A stretch of DNA of 64,000 nt from Tamarix chinensis (lineage: Eukaryota; Streptophyta; Magnoliopsida; Caryophyllales; Tamaricaceae): the NCBI GenBank assembly GCA_030549775.1, contig CM060175.1, forward strand, positions 496,564 through 560,563. The letters are read 5' to 3'. The first letter of the stretch is position 1; each line of letters begins with the position of its first letter. Positions 26,110 to 35,949 of the stretch are shown one piece after another. The notes beneath the pieces were generated by a model. The model made no database searches. It was not told the origin of the DNA and saw nothing but the letters and a program-made list of their open reading frames with translations. A program made the position numbers and the translations under genes.

Positions 26110-26540
26110 TTATTGGATATTGGATTGGTTTTGGTAGTAGCTTTTGTGCCTACCTGTGGTTTTGGTAGTAGCCTTCATGCTGACTTGTGGTTTCGATAGT
26201 AACCCTTATGCCTACCTGTGGTCTCAGTAGTAGCCTTTGTGCCTACCTGTGGTTTTGGTAGGAGCATTTGCACCTACCTATGGTTCTAGTAGTAGCCTTT
26301 GTGCCTACCTATGTTTGTATTATGGCTATGAGCGTACCGGTGATGTTATGGATCTTATTATATTGTACCGGTAAGTATACCTGTGACGTTATGTATTTTA
26401 TTATACTGTACTTGTAAGAATACAAGTGATGTTATGTATTTTATAATATTATACTTGTAAGTATTTATGTGATGTTATGGATTTTATTATAGTATACCTG
26501 TAAACACACCTATGATGTTATGAATTTAGTTGGGGTCGAT
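26110..26540 (+). repeat. Minisatellite in LTR E (GTAGTAGCC... and GATGTTATG... units)
   Basis: About six units of roughly 38-40 bp carrying GGTAGTAGCCTTTGTGCCTA-like sequence (26128-26320) lead into about four units carrying GATGTTATGKATTTTATTAT (26340-26530, period about 60). Confidence 0.75.
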
Positions 26541-27116
26541 GCTGAGGTATGAGTCATGTTTTGGGTTCTAATTATTACTTATGAGAGCATCTATGGTATA
26601 TTTGTTTGGTAAGCTTGTAATTACTTGAGACAAATGAAAATGAGTAGCATGTGACCTTGATAGAATTTAACTGTATAAATGATTACTATATATCAATCCT
26701 TGTATGAATACTTAAATGTCTTGCACCATGTTAATTGTATACCTTGCATGTACTCCATGCTAGTTTTCATATTAGTTTGGTATAAAGGGTTATTCAATAG
26801 CATCGTACTAAGGAGTTCCATTTCATGGCCTCTTGCCTATTCAATGGGCAGTCTTTACCTTACAAGACTACTTTGAGGGTAAGGTCAGATGACTTCAAAT
26901 AGAGGATTGAAAGTCGGGACTATCCGATGTTCTCCCTGACTTCTTTTAATCTAGATATTTCGTGAACTCTTAATTCCCCTACTATTTTTCTTTATCATAT
27001 TGCAAACTCTTTGCCTAATCTTTTTGTATTTATCAGGACAATGTAATTTGTAATGAAATTTCTATCACGACTTCATTATAAATGTTATTTAAGTAAAGTA
27101 ATATTTTATCCTTAGT

Positions 27117-27159
27117 ACTTGGTATAAGAATGGTAGAGGATGCCAGACTTATATTGAGT
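27117..27159 (+). other. Conserved LTR 3' stem-loop (E copy)
   Basis: ACTTGGTATAAG (27117-27128) pairs with CTTATATTGAGT (27148-27159) over 12 positions, all Watson-Crick or G-U. An inner TGG (27131-27133) faces CCA (27143-27145). The stem sequence differs from the C and L copies, but the fold and position are the same. Confidence 0.6.
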
Positions 27160-27240
27160 GTGGTAGTAGCACCCATTGATTTTGTAATTAATGCTTCCAC
27201 AAAATGAAAAAGTTTTAATAGTAAAAATGGGGGTGTTACA

Positions 27241-27466
27241 GCAGTTGTTGCTTAGTTAAAAGTTTGTGTACCTAAAGAAGAGGGTAGGTTGGGTTTATAG
27301 AAATTGATTTACCGGAACTTAGTTTGTCTTGCTAAATATTTATGGACGCTCATTGAGTTTAAAGAAAGCCTATGAGTAAAATGGATACATGAAAGGTATT
27401 TCAAAGGTAGAGATATTTGGTAGTTTGAAGAGAAACCTAATTTTTTGTGGATGTTCAAGTAATTGT
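27241..27466 (+). pseudogene. LINE ORF2, second piece
   Basis: Continues the interrupted frame: LKVCVPKEEGRLGL, then LVCLAKYLWTLIEFKES, VKWIHERYFKGRDIW and NFLWMFK. This is the segment between RT and zf-RVT in plant LINEs, where VKW..., the ...GRDIW region and WMFK are the recognisable words. It contains stops (TAG for Trp after VA, TAG within LGL*KL). LTR E lies immediately upstream and element C immediately downstream. Confidence 0.8.
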
Positions 27467-28150
27467 AGTGATGTGGATCGAGGTGGAGAGGAAACGCGGG
27501 GTCTATCAACTCCTTGTTTGGGTCGATCACAAGTTGAATTTGAAGAAATGAGGTTTGGTTTAATGCAGATTAAACTTGAATATATGCAATTTTGAAGATC
27601 TGAATACTTTGAATGTTGCAACTCATTAAAAGGCTCGAAGGATGAAGGAAAGACCCCAGGTTTTTTTCCTATCGAAAGAGACTCCAAAGGAGAGGACAAA
27701 CGTAAGCTTGGCTTGATAAGTTGGTGTTAAAAAATTTCTATTATTCCATTATTCATGGCATGTACAAGAATTAGCTATATATAAGGGAGGGAGACTCACT
27801 TAAAGGCCTTAAACCAGCCAGGTTTCCCATCTTAATCCAAGCCATTTTAACTCACTTGAATTAAGCATGTATAATACCTAATCTTATTCATAATATCATC
27901 ATTTAAATGATATTAATGACTCACATTACAAAGCCACACAATCAACTATAGTACACACATGAAATTACAACAAAACCCTAGCTTACATAAAATATACTTA
28001 GGGTTTACAACAAGTTTAATATAACTAATGATAACATCACTATATCTTGTTGTAGTGTCAACCCATGTATGCCATAGCTTTGCATGGTTTGAATGCTTTT
28101 ACACTTTAATAAACCAGTTTCAATTGTTTTTCCAATTTCAAACCTTTTAA
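27467..28150. other. Unassigned segment, 5' part of element C or another insert
   Basis: No coding similarity. It contains TATATATAAGGGAGGGAGAC (about 27777-27796) and a GATCG...CGATC dyad near 27475-27530. I could not decide whether it is element C leader, relict 5' LTR or an unrelated insertion. Confidence 0.35.
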
Positions 28151-28153
28151 ACC

Positions 28154-28365
28154 GATACCACGAGTTGTTATCCGGGTTTTTTAAACAACTCTTTCCATTT
28201 TAAACGAATTTAAGTATATACCACAGCTGGTATCTGATTTGGTTTCAATGACTCCTATAATTTCAATCATTTTAAGCTGGTACCATAAGTTGGTATCAGG
28301 TATTTTTGTAAAAGCTTTCTCGGTTGTTAAACGTTTTGAGTTGATACTACAAGTAAGTATCAAAG
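28154..28365 (+). repeat. Four tandem primer-site-like palindromes, 62-64 bp period
   Basis: Four units each contain a palindrome of the form GATACCA-loop-TGGTATC: GATACCACGAGTTGTTATC (28154), ATACCACAGCTGGTAT (28218), GGTACCATAAGTTGGTATC (28279) and GATACTACAAGTAAGTATC (28343). The right arm plus following bases (TGGTATCAGG, AGTATCAAAG) resembles the initiator-Met tRNA primer site. In F the same TTTGTATCAAAGT lies 2 bp outside the LTR end. In unit 4 the stem changed on both sides (GATACT/AGTATC) and still pairs. Unit 4, nearest gag, is the likeliest true primer site. Confidence 0.65.
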
Positions 28366-28553
28366 TGTTTCATCAAAGTTTGAAGGTTAAATGATTCTTC
28401 TAAGGTTTCCCCCCTTAATTCTCTATCCTATTTTGGAAACCAGATTAGTCCTGAGAGTTGGGTATGGGTAAATTAAGTGACATAGGCTTAGGTCACCTAG
28501 CGTGAGAAAATAGTACCTTACCTAACAAACTTCTATTTTATAGCTAACTCAAC

Positions 28554-29555
28554 ATGGACCGAGATGAACGGATTGACAACCTAGAGAGAGCGTTTGAAGT
28601 GTTCGTGGGATTAGCCCAGCGATTCCTGATACCCCAACCTCAAACAGCTTTACCTTATATGGGTATCGGAGAGGATTGAATGGATAGAGTTTCGCACCAT
28701 CGACCCCTAACCTACGATGGGAAAGAAGACCCTGTGGTCCTGGAAAGTTGGGTATGGGATTTTGATAGGACATTCGAGGCACTCAACTGCCCTGAGGAGT
28801 GAAGGACTAACATCGCAGTGTACTTCCTTCAAGGACCAACCGACACTTAGTGGGAAGACCTTCAAATCCAAAGAGGACGACCAATATCATAGGAAGACTT
28901 CAAGACTGCCATCCGCACACGTTTCTACACAAAGAGTCTCAAGAGGGCCATACTTAAGGAATTCATAGAGCTGATGCAAGGAATCTTATCAGTTAGAGAA
29001 TACCACGCACGATTTACATAGTCGTTAAGGTTCGCCCCTGGAATATATGTTAGCGAGGCTACAATGGTCTTCCCAGTTGAGTAAGGACTTCATCTCAACA
29101 TCCCAAGCATGATAGGCACTGACATTTTTTCCCACGACTTGAATACGGTATACGAGCGACGTGTGTCATCGATGCCTTGGTCCCGGAACAAGCATCCATC
29201 TTGGGAAAGAGGAAGAATGAAGAGACTGAGTTCGGAGATAAGAGTCATCGCCCTTATAGCAAGGTTTTGCGGGTCCAACCTCAACCTCAAACTAAGGTTC
29301 GGTGTAAGGAGAGTCGGAATGCTCCCAATGGCAAGGTCACAAGAGACCGGTCCAGCGTTATCATTATCGTCATCGCAGAAGAGATCATCTAAGCAAGGGG
29401 TTGCACAGGAAAACCGGTTCGATGCTACAACTATGGAAGACTTAGGCATAGGAGCTACGAATGCTACAACGCACCCCGTGAAGGAATCAAGAGGTCACAA
29501 CAACTATCGGTTTGACAGAATCAAGCAATTGGAGCGACCTTTTCAACCTCGTTAA
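28554..29555 (+). pseudogene. Gag of element C, decayed
   Basis: Retrotransposon capsid/nucleocapsid protein by family. Starts MDRDERIDNLERAFEVFVG. After a stop comes LTYDGKEDPVVLESWVWDF, the start of the gag capsid core, then ALNCPEE, IAVYFLQGPTDT and EYHARFT, with in-frame TGA/TAG codons where Trp is expected. Past about 29150 the frame shifts. The nucleocapsid end has a knuckle CYNYGRLRHRSYEC (29423-29464), in which the second Cys is Tyr. No protease motif follows; about 220 bp later comes the polypurine tract. At least six stops make it a pseudogene. Confidence 0.75.
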
Positions 29556-29749
29556 TTGAAGCAAATGAGCAAGTGATCGATCATGGTACAACTTCTTCGA
29601 GTTTACCATCGAGTCTTACGTAGTTGTTTTATTATTAAATATGTGTGTAGTTGTTTTCCATAGTTAAGTAAGTTTTTCTTTAAGGGGGTAGTTACCCCAA
29701 GTAACTTAGGACCCCTCTTTGTAACCCTAGTGCTAAGGCGTAAACTTTA

Positions 29750-29780
29750 GGGACGAAGTTTTTCATTAAGGGGGTACTGA
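29750..29780 (+). promoter_or_regulatory. Polypurine tract of element C
   Basis: GGGACGAAGT followed by TTTCATTAAGGGGGTACTGA runs directly into the LTR start TGTAATCCCC. Family knowledge: the plus-strand primer of LTR elements lies here. Element D has GGGACGAAGTCTCTTTTAAG before its LTR, and element B has GGGGACAAAGTCTTTCTTTA on the minus strand. Confidence 0.75.
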
Positions 29781-30485
29781 TGTAATCCCCTAAAATTTTA
29801 GAAAACATATAATTTAATAAATAACTTTTATTTGAAATAAATTAACTTTTAAAATTATTTAATTTAATTATTTTATGGAATTTTGAGTATATAAATTTGG
29901 ATAGGATTATTTAATAAATTAAAATAAATATTTTGTTATTTTATCATGTTCTTTTTATTTAAATAATTTTCTAAACTAATATTTTACTAAAATTATCCTT
30001 TTTGAACCGATATATTAAATTATATTAATTAAATTATTAAATTAAATAATTTATCAAAAATATGACATTTTTTTATTTTATAAATTAAATTAAATTATTT
30101 TCTCTATTTTCCCTGTTCTCTTTTTTCCTTTTTCTTTTTCTTTCTCCCTTTTTCTTTTCCCTTTTTTCCTCCTTCGGGCCGCCCACAACAGGCCTGCTCC
30201 CTCCTCCCCTTGCGCCTAGGCCTCCGGCCCACTCCCTCCCTTCCTCTCCTTCCCCCCAGTGCAACAGCCCAACCCTAACCCTTCTTTCTTTTCCTTTCCC
30301 CTTCTACCCGGGTCGGCCCAACTCTCTTTTTTTTCTTCTTACCGTCGTCGGCCTGCACCTCTCCCCCCTCCTTCCTTTCTTCCTCCTTCTACTTCGACCC
30401 AGTAGCTCCCTGACTTGTCTATATCACCATGACTACCACCCCGAGCTCCACGCCCAGCCACCTAGCCTGCAACCACTACCACCAC

Positions 30486-30487
<2 letters not shown>

Positions 30488-30545
<58 letters not shown>

Positions 30546-30635
30546 CCTCTCCTTTCCTTTTTTTACTATTTTCGAACCGGGAAGTCATGCACTCCATCAC
30601 GCATCTCCCTCCCTCCCTCCCCCCCTCTCTCTCTC

Positions 30636-30669
<34 letters not shown>

Positions 30670-30745
30670 CCTCTCCTGGCCTTTTTTTACTATTTTCGAA
30701 CCGGGAAGCCATGTACTCCATCCCGCATGGCCACCCTTTCCTCTT
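30488..30745. repeat. (CT)n microsatellite with 124-bp tandem duplication
   Basis: A CT run followed by TTTTACTATTTTCGAACCGG occurs twice, the ACTATT step at 30565 and 30689. The second copy differs at a few bases (AAGTCATGCACT against AAGCCATGTACT). Confidence 0.9.
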
Positions 30746-31494
30746 CTTCGTCTCCCTCTCCCTGCCACCCTACCACCTCCCTGCCACCCTAAATGCTGCC
30801 ACTGGCCAGCCAACTACACCCTTATCCTCCCTCTTCTTTTTTCTTCTCCTCTTCAGCCCTCCTGCCCCATATTTTTTGAGCCCTTCTTCTCCCTTGATCT
30901 CCTCCCCTTCATTTTTCTCCTCCTCCATCTTTTCCCCTTTGTTTTGCATCACCGCAACCCTCCGTCGAGGCAACCGCTTCATCAACCACCTTCTACACCC
31001 TTTTACTCCCACCCTACACCACCACAACACCACCCAAGTCAGCCCATATCTCCTCCTTTCTCCCCCTCTTCTTTTTCTCCCCATTTTCTCCCTTCTCAAC
31101 AGCCCCCTACAACCCCACCATTTGCTGCCATCCGGCCGCATTTGCCGCCACCCAAACCACCAGTTAACTCCCTGCAACCTCCTCTACCACCCCCATACCT
31201 TGTTTAGCAGATACAAGCCCTCTCACCCCTTCTTTTTCCTTCTCCCTTTTCCTTCCTTCTTAGCCACTCCCACCTCGACAGCCCCTTTCGCCGCCATCAC
31301 CGCCGCTGCCTTTATCGTCGTCAGCCTACCCTCGACCACCACCTACAACCCCTCTCCACCCCTACATCATTTTCTTGCCTTAACTCTCCCCCACCTTCCA
31401 TCCTTTTGGCCCCTAAATCCCCAACCCAAACCATCTCCTCCTCCTTTCTACCTCACCACCCTTGACCCTCTTGGCCCCTTGCAACCTGCATGTG

Positions 31495-31520
31495 ACTCAT
31501 GCTGCTCATGCAGCATGAGT
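31495..31520 (+). other. Perfect 11-bp hairpin at end of LTR C/T block
   Basis: ACTCATGCTGC (31495-31505), loop TCAT, GCAGCATGAGT (31510-31520). A 12-bp perfect hairpin sits at the equivalent place in LTR F (40049-40077). Confidence 0.8.
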
Positions 31521-32159
31521 TCCACATTATTTTGGAATTTTTTTTGTTTAATTTTTGAGGTATATTAATGGTTAAGTAAAGTGTAATTTTAATTAAGTTT
31601 TAATTTCCTACTTCTAACATAATAATTATTGATATTATTTTTAGGTGTTGATTTTGCTATTTAAAGCTTGAACCTTTAACCAGGATACCAGTAAGGTTTG
31701 ATCTTTGCGGGATATAAGGTAATCGTTAAACCCCACTTAAACGTATGGATAAACGTATGTTAGCACATTAGAATTTTTAATATGTTATTATGCTTGATAT
31801 TTGTGGTTTAATATAATATATATAATTGCTTCTATTGATTAATAAAAAGGAGAATATACTAGTTTATGTGCCATGTGTGGAAATATTTCTTAAGGAAAGA
31901 GTTGGGCTAGTAATGAAAGTGTTAAGTACTTATCCATATTATTTTATGTTATTTTGACCATTTATGCATGAATAATATTATTGTGAGCCCTAGGGGCATT
32001 TTAGTAATATTCCTTGTGCTAGAATGTGGCCTAATATGTGTGGGTGCTAATAAGTATTATATTAAAATATATTGGTTGGTGGACTTGGATATTGTTAATG
32101 GAGTATTAATATTATTATTCCATGTGGTAATGTTAATTTAATAAAAGTGGCATAATAAG

Positions 32160-33240
32160 GGGTAAATTGGTAATTTTGGAGGCAAAAGGGTAACATGGTA
32201 ATTTATAAGTAAATGGCAAAATGGTAATTTTATAAGTAAAAGGGTATTATGGTAATTTTAGGAATCAAGGGTAAAGTGGTAATTTTGGAAGTAAGGGGTA
32301 AAATGGTAATTTTAGATGTAAATGGGTATTATGGTAATTTTATAAGTAGAAGGGTAAAACAGTAATTTTAGAAATAAGGGGCAAAATCTAAATTACAAGT
32401 AAAAGGGGTATTGAGGTAATTATAATTATGGAGAAGGGTAAATTAATAATTATAAATATGGAGAAGGGTAAATTAATAATTATAAATATGGAGAAGTGTA
32501 GTTTGGTAATTATAATTATGGAGAAGGGTAAATTAATAATTATAATTATGGAGAAGGGTAAGTTAATAATTATAAATATGGAGAAGGGTAAATTGATAAT
32601 TATAATTATGAAGAAGGGTAAATTAATAATTATAATTATGGAGAAGAGTAAATTGGTATTTATAATAATAGAGAAGGGTAAATGGTAATTATAATAATTA
32701 AGAAGGGTGAAATGGTAATTATAATAATGGATAAGGGCAATCTGGTAATTATGAGATTATAGAAGGATAATTTGGTAATTTAAACAACTAAAGGGTAAAT
32801 TGGTAATTATGATAATGAAGAAGGGTAATTTGGTAAATCATCCAAACTAAAGGGGCAATTCGGTAATTATGATAATGGAGAAGGGTAATTTGGTAATTTA
32901 ACTGACTAAAGGGTATATTGGTAATTATTTAACCAGCTAAAGGGGAAAATTGGTAATCATGATATTGAAGAAGGGTAATGTGGTAATTTATCCAACTTAA
33001 GGGCAATTTAGTAATTATAACAGAGGAGAAGGGCAATTTGGTAATCTAACCAACCAAATGGGAAATATGATGAGTGTGACAATTATGAAAGGTGAATGGT
33101 GATCTAAAAAACGTATGAGGTGACTTAGTAATCTAAACCAAGGGATAGTTTGGTTATTATGCAACAAGGAGGGTAATAGAGTAATTTTTCAAGGAAGGAA
33201 GGGATGACCTAGCAATTATATAAGTAAGGGGTAAATGAGT
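32160..33240 (+). repeat. GGTAATTTAT/GGGTAAATTAATAATTAT minisatellite, 30-bp core
   Basis: A tract over 1 kb of units ending GGTAATT. Between about 32427 and 32690 the period is exactly 30 bp, so one frame reads as a decapeptide repeat (MEKGKLIIIN and variants). Flanking units vary between about 25 and 40 bp. The 86-residue open frame is a by-product of a period divisible by three. Confidence 0.9.
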
Positions 33241-33959
33241 AATTTGTACCTAACATGTCGTTGTGATTGTCGAATTTCATAATATGACTCAAATAATGTT
33301 GATTAGCAAGGTAAAAGTATTTGATGATTAGTAAGTATCACGAGAACGAATCATAATTCGGAATTAGATGAGATTATGACGGCCTTAATGATTTCTCTAT
33401 GTTATCTTGGATAACCGTCTGAATAAGAAATGACTAATGATATCAGAACGATGGAAAGTGAATAAATATCTGATTGTCGTGCCTTCGTGATCACCTTAAT
33501 TAAGACACTAATACTTACAGTGAAAGACATTGAGATCGGGAATGGTGGCTCTTTAGGGGTCGTTACCCTAAAGACGTGGTTTAGCCCACGATTATTCTGG
33601 CATTTTTTGGTGTGCCTTTGTACCCCAGTCAGGCCCTATATCTTACTCTATATAGCTCTATAGACCTATTTAGGGGGTATACATACTTATGGATTAGGTG
33701 TCCTTATTGGTAGGGTATTGAGCAACTTTATGCACTAGTACTACTAAGGGTACCTTTGCGTCCCTGGGTTCATGGTTGAAGGGTACTGAGTAGCTTGTAT
33801 GCACTGGTACGATCGATGTACCTTTGTATCCTAGGTTCTTGATCTCCCATCCAAGGAAAATAAATGGAATTGTTGTGCTAATTAAAAAAAGGAAAAACAT
33901 TAATCATGAAAGTGAAAGAGTAATGAGCCGAGCCCAGTTGAATTATGATATTGAGTATC

Positions 33960-34215
33960 GATCCACCGGTTATAATAGTGGCCCACTAGCGTATTGCCCT
34001 GGACGATGTTGATATATATTCCGATCCACCGACAATAATAGTGGGGGTGCTGAGCTCAATTAAACCAGTCATGGATATGAATAAATTTATGGAAAAATAC
34101 TAATCACTTATAGTGGAATACCATATAAGTCGAGGCCAGATTGGTCCACAGGTGAATAATAGTGGCCAGGAGCGTTTTGCCCTGCATGACAGGTCCACCG
34201 ACTATAATAGTGGTG
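33960..34215 (+). repeat. CCGGTTATAATAGTGG-type units in the LTR of C
   Basis: Four to five degenerate units of the form GATCCACCGRYWATAATAGTGG, the reverse complement of those in LTR J and matching those in L. Confidence 0.75.
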
Positions 34216-34761
34216 TTTCCAAACTCACATGGATATAATATCTAAGAGATGATTGATTAATGATTAACTAATGGCTTAACGCCCGAAAGTATTGATTTTG
34301 CAATATGACATGGCTTAAGGCTCAAAAGTATCGATTGTACACAACGATCTATTAATATCTAATTGAATGTTAAGTATGTGAATGTTATGTATACACATCT
34401 TGTTTTATATGAATATAGTGTTGTATCACGTGTTACATTGCAGGCTTGCTTTTAAGTGTGTTTTTAAAGGGTTACTTAGTACCATACTACTGAAGGGTTC
34501 CATTCGTGGGCGCCCTGCCTATTCAACGGGTAGTGTCCCTTGCAGGTCTCGTTTTAGGTACTATTTAAGTGGGCAACGGGAAGGAGAGTAAGGTATCATC
34601 CGAAACCGTTAGGGTTTTCCCTTCCTCTTTTAAATTCCTAGTTTTAATATTATTGTTGTTTTTGTAACCACCATTGGTGGACTTTATACTTGTAAATGGT
34701 TTATCGTGTTACTCTAATTTAAATATGGTTCGTAAATTGTGTTTTACACTTTTAGCCTTAG

Positions 34762-34808
34762 CACTTAGTACTAGAATGGTAGGAGTGAACCAGTATAGTA
34801 CTAAGTGT
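34762..34808 (+). other. Conserved LTR 3' stem-loop (C copy)
   Basis: CACTTAGTACT (34762-34772) pairs perfectly with AGTACTAAGTG (34798-34808). Inside it TGGT faces ACCA around an AGGAGTGA loop. The L copy has CGGT/ACCG around the same octamer, a compensatory pair. Confidence 0.7.
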
Positions 34809-34906
34809 GGCGGTAATATCCCCAAAATTCACAGTTTGTTATTTTTCTTCCGCTATTTCTTTTAATAAAACAAAATTTTTTATTAGTGAATTTTGGAGGT
34901 GTTACA

Positions 34907-35385
34907 ATCTTCCATCGCGCATTATCTGTTAAATCCAAGTTGTATCTGTAGGGAATCACTCCAAATAGTTTGTGTGATGTTTGTAGAAATAAATAAGAGG
35001 ACTTTGACCATCTATTTACTCATTGTCCAGGTGTGTGTGTTCTTTGTAATTACACTTTGAAATGGTTGAAACTACATGGGAACTTTACCAAATGGTAGAA
35101 TTGTTTTAACTAGTTGATCAAGAAGACTAGAGGGAAAGGCAAGAAGATGGTATGGAGGGTTGTTTTCAATGCGTTGTTCTATTATATTTGGATCAGTAGA
35201 AATATGATTGTTTTCCAATTGTTACAAAGGAATCCAAGAACTACTATAAGGCAGCTTATTACTGAGATTTTTTTTCGATTTGTTGATACATAAAATGTGC
35301 ATATCAAGAATTACTTGGAGAGGCTTGATAGATAGATGGTGTAGTTTGGCTAGGGATATAATCCTTGTGATTTTATAATTTTGGT
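34907..35385 (+). pseudogene. LINE ORF2, C-terminal zf-RVT piece
   Basis: After element C the LINE resumes with CDVCRNK, then EDFDHLFTHCPG, the Cys-rich zf-RVT signature of plant LINE ORF2 (CxxC then HLFxxCP). WYGGLFSMRCSIIFG-like residues follow. Stops and frame changes are frequent. The upstream LINE segment joining it to 27466 is missing. Confidence 0.75.
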
Positions 35386-35430
35386 AGACTGTACACTATT
35401 TCTCACTTTTTGGTAATAAAATTTTATTAA

Positions 35431-35949
35431 TACCTTGGCTTATTTGGTATGGGAGTAATAGGGGTGGGAAAAATTTCATCTAAAATGTGGAGAAAAACAT
35501 TTGGTAGAGAATTTGGAGAAAAACATGGGGGTATCGTGTTTCCTAAACACAGACTGTGTTTTCCTTAAAATTTGTAACCGTCTACGCGACCTGTTTCTGA
35601 TATATTCTCTATCAATTCAAGGTTCGAGGGAGTCAGTTTTTAAATGTCGAAACATTTTGAATGTACTCTCTTTCTCTATTCCCTCTAGAATACACATGTA
35701 TTGCACTATTCCAACTTCTTTTATCTTTTTGTATTCTAGTGAACAATTGACAATTTGCACTTCAATTGATAAGTCCCTCTCTATTCCTTTATCAATTGCA
35801 GTTTCTCCATTATGATTGAATGCAAGTAAATTATCTGCAATTGCACTTTTGTTTGTTCTATTATTGTTGTGTTGTATTACTATTGGATATTGTTGGCATT
35901 AATTTCAAATCATTGTATGTAATAGTGTGGTTTCTAAATATGCAGATGT
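35431..35949. other. Unassigned AT-rich DNA
   Basis: No coding similarity recognised. A GGAGAAAAACAT word is repeated at 35489 and 35516. Confidence 0.4.

Larger units (their letters stand above)
23379..27240 (+). mobile_element. LTR E: 3,862-bp solo LTR inside LINE ORF2
   Basis: Begins TGTAATACC and ends GGGGGTGTTACA. LINE ORF2 is colinear on either side, so the boundaries are exact. Order: AT-rich start (to 23630), a TATATACATATACACGCTAT block present twice (23636 and 23751), a C/T-rich block (to about 24720), AT-rich sequence, and GTAGTAGCC-type repeats (26120-26340). A GATGTTATG repeat (26340-26540) and the 3' stem-loop (27117-27159) follow. No gag, pol, primer site or second LTR is present. 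The 190-residue Pro/Ser/Thr-rich frame at 23994-24566 comes from the C/T block and is not treated as a gene. Confidence 0.85.
27467..34906 (+). mobile_element. Element C: gag-only LTR element, 5' LTR missing
   Basis: Internal region 27467-29780 and 3' LTR 29781-34906. The internal part carries primer-site-like hairpins, a decayed gag with a zinc knuckle and a polypurine tract, but nothing resembling protease, RT or integrase. The 5' LTR is absent between LINE DNA and the primer region, and part of LINE ORF2 is missing across the element, so a deletion probably removed both. Gag without pol plus very long LTRs recalls the TR-GAG and LARD classes of non-autonomous plant elements. The polypurine/LTR junction resembles Tekay element B, a plausible helper lineage. 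Confidence 0.7.
29781..34906 (+). mobile_element. 3' LTR of element C (5,126 bp)
   Basis: TGTAATCCCC to GGAGGTGTTACA. Order: AT-rich start, C/T-rich block with a (CT)n duplication (30110-31490), strong hairpin (31495-31520), AT-rich DNA, GGTAATTAT-type minisatellite (32160-33240), a 'tgtaccccagtcaggccctat' landmark (about 33614), CCGGTGG-type units (33960-34215) and the terminal stem-loop (34762-34808). Length and order match solo LTR L (5,057 bp), so they look like one subfamily. The 379-residue frame at 30429-31568 is an artefact of the C/T block: its residues are almost all Ser, Pro, Leu, His and Thr. Confidence 0.8.
19555..35430 (+). mobile_element. LINE (L1-like) split by two LTR elements
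   Basis: A two-ORF plant L1-type LINE. ORF1 carries a DUF4283-like region and a zinc knuckle. ORF2 carries endonuclease, reverse transcriptase and a C-terminal zf-RVT region. ORF2 is interrupted at 23379 by solo LTR E and at about 27467 by element C, then resumes at 34907. Between the second and third ORF2 pieces I estimate a few hundred bases of LINE are missing, so the second interruption came with a deletion. Both ORFs hold many stops. The 5' boundary is approximate and no clear poly(A) tail was seen near 35430. Confidence 0.8.

Noticed and set aside
28154..28365. CRISPR-like array
   Set aside because: Only four degenerate palindromic units in a plant retroelement, with diverged repeats and related spacers.
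30429..31568. 379-codon open frame
   Set aside because: Lies in the C/T-rich block of an LTR. Residues are almost all Ser, Pro, Leu, His, Thr and Phe, with no domain; a composition artefact.
32428..32688. 86-codon repeat protein
   Set aside because: Translation of a 30-bp minisatellite inside an LTR; no start context or conservation beyond the repeat.
23379..34906. LTR E as the 5' LTR of element C
   Set aside because: LINE ORF2 sequence (27241-27466) lies between them in frame, so they are separate insertions.
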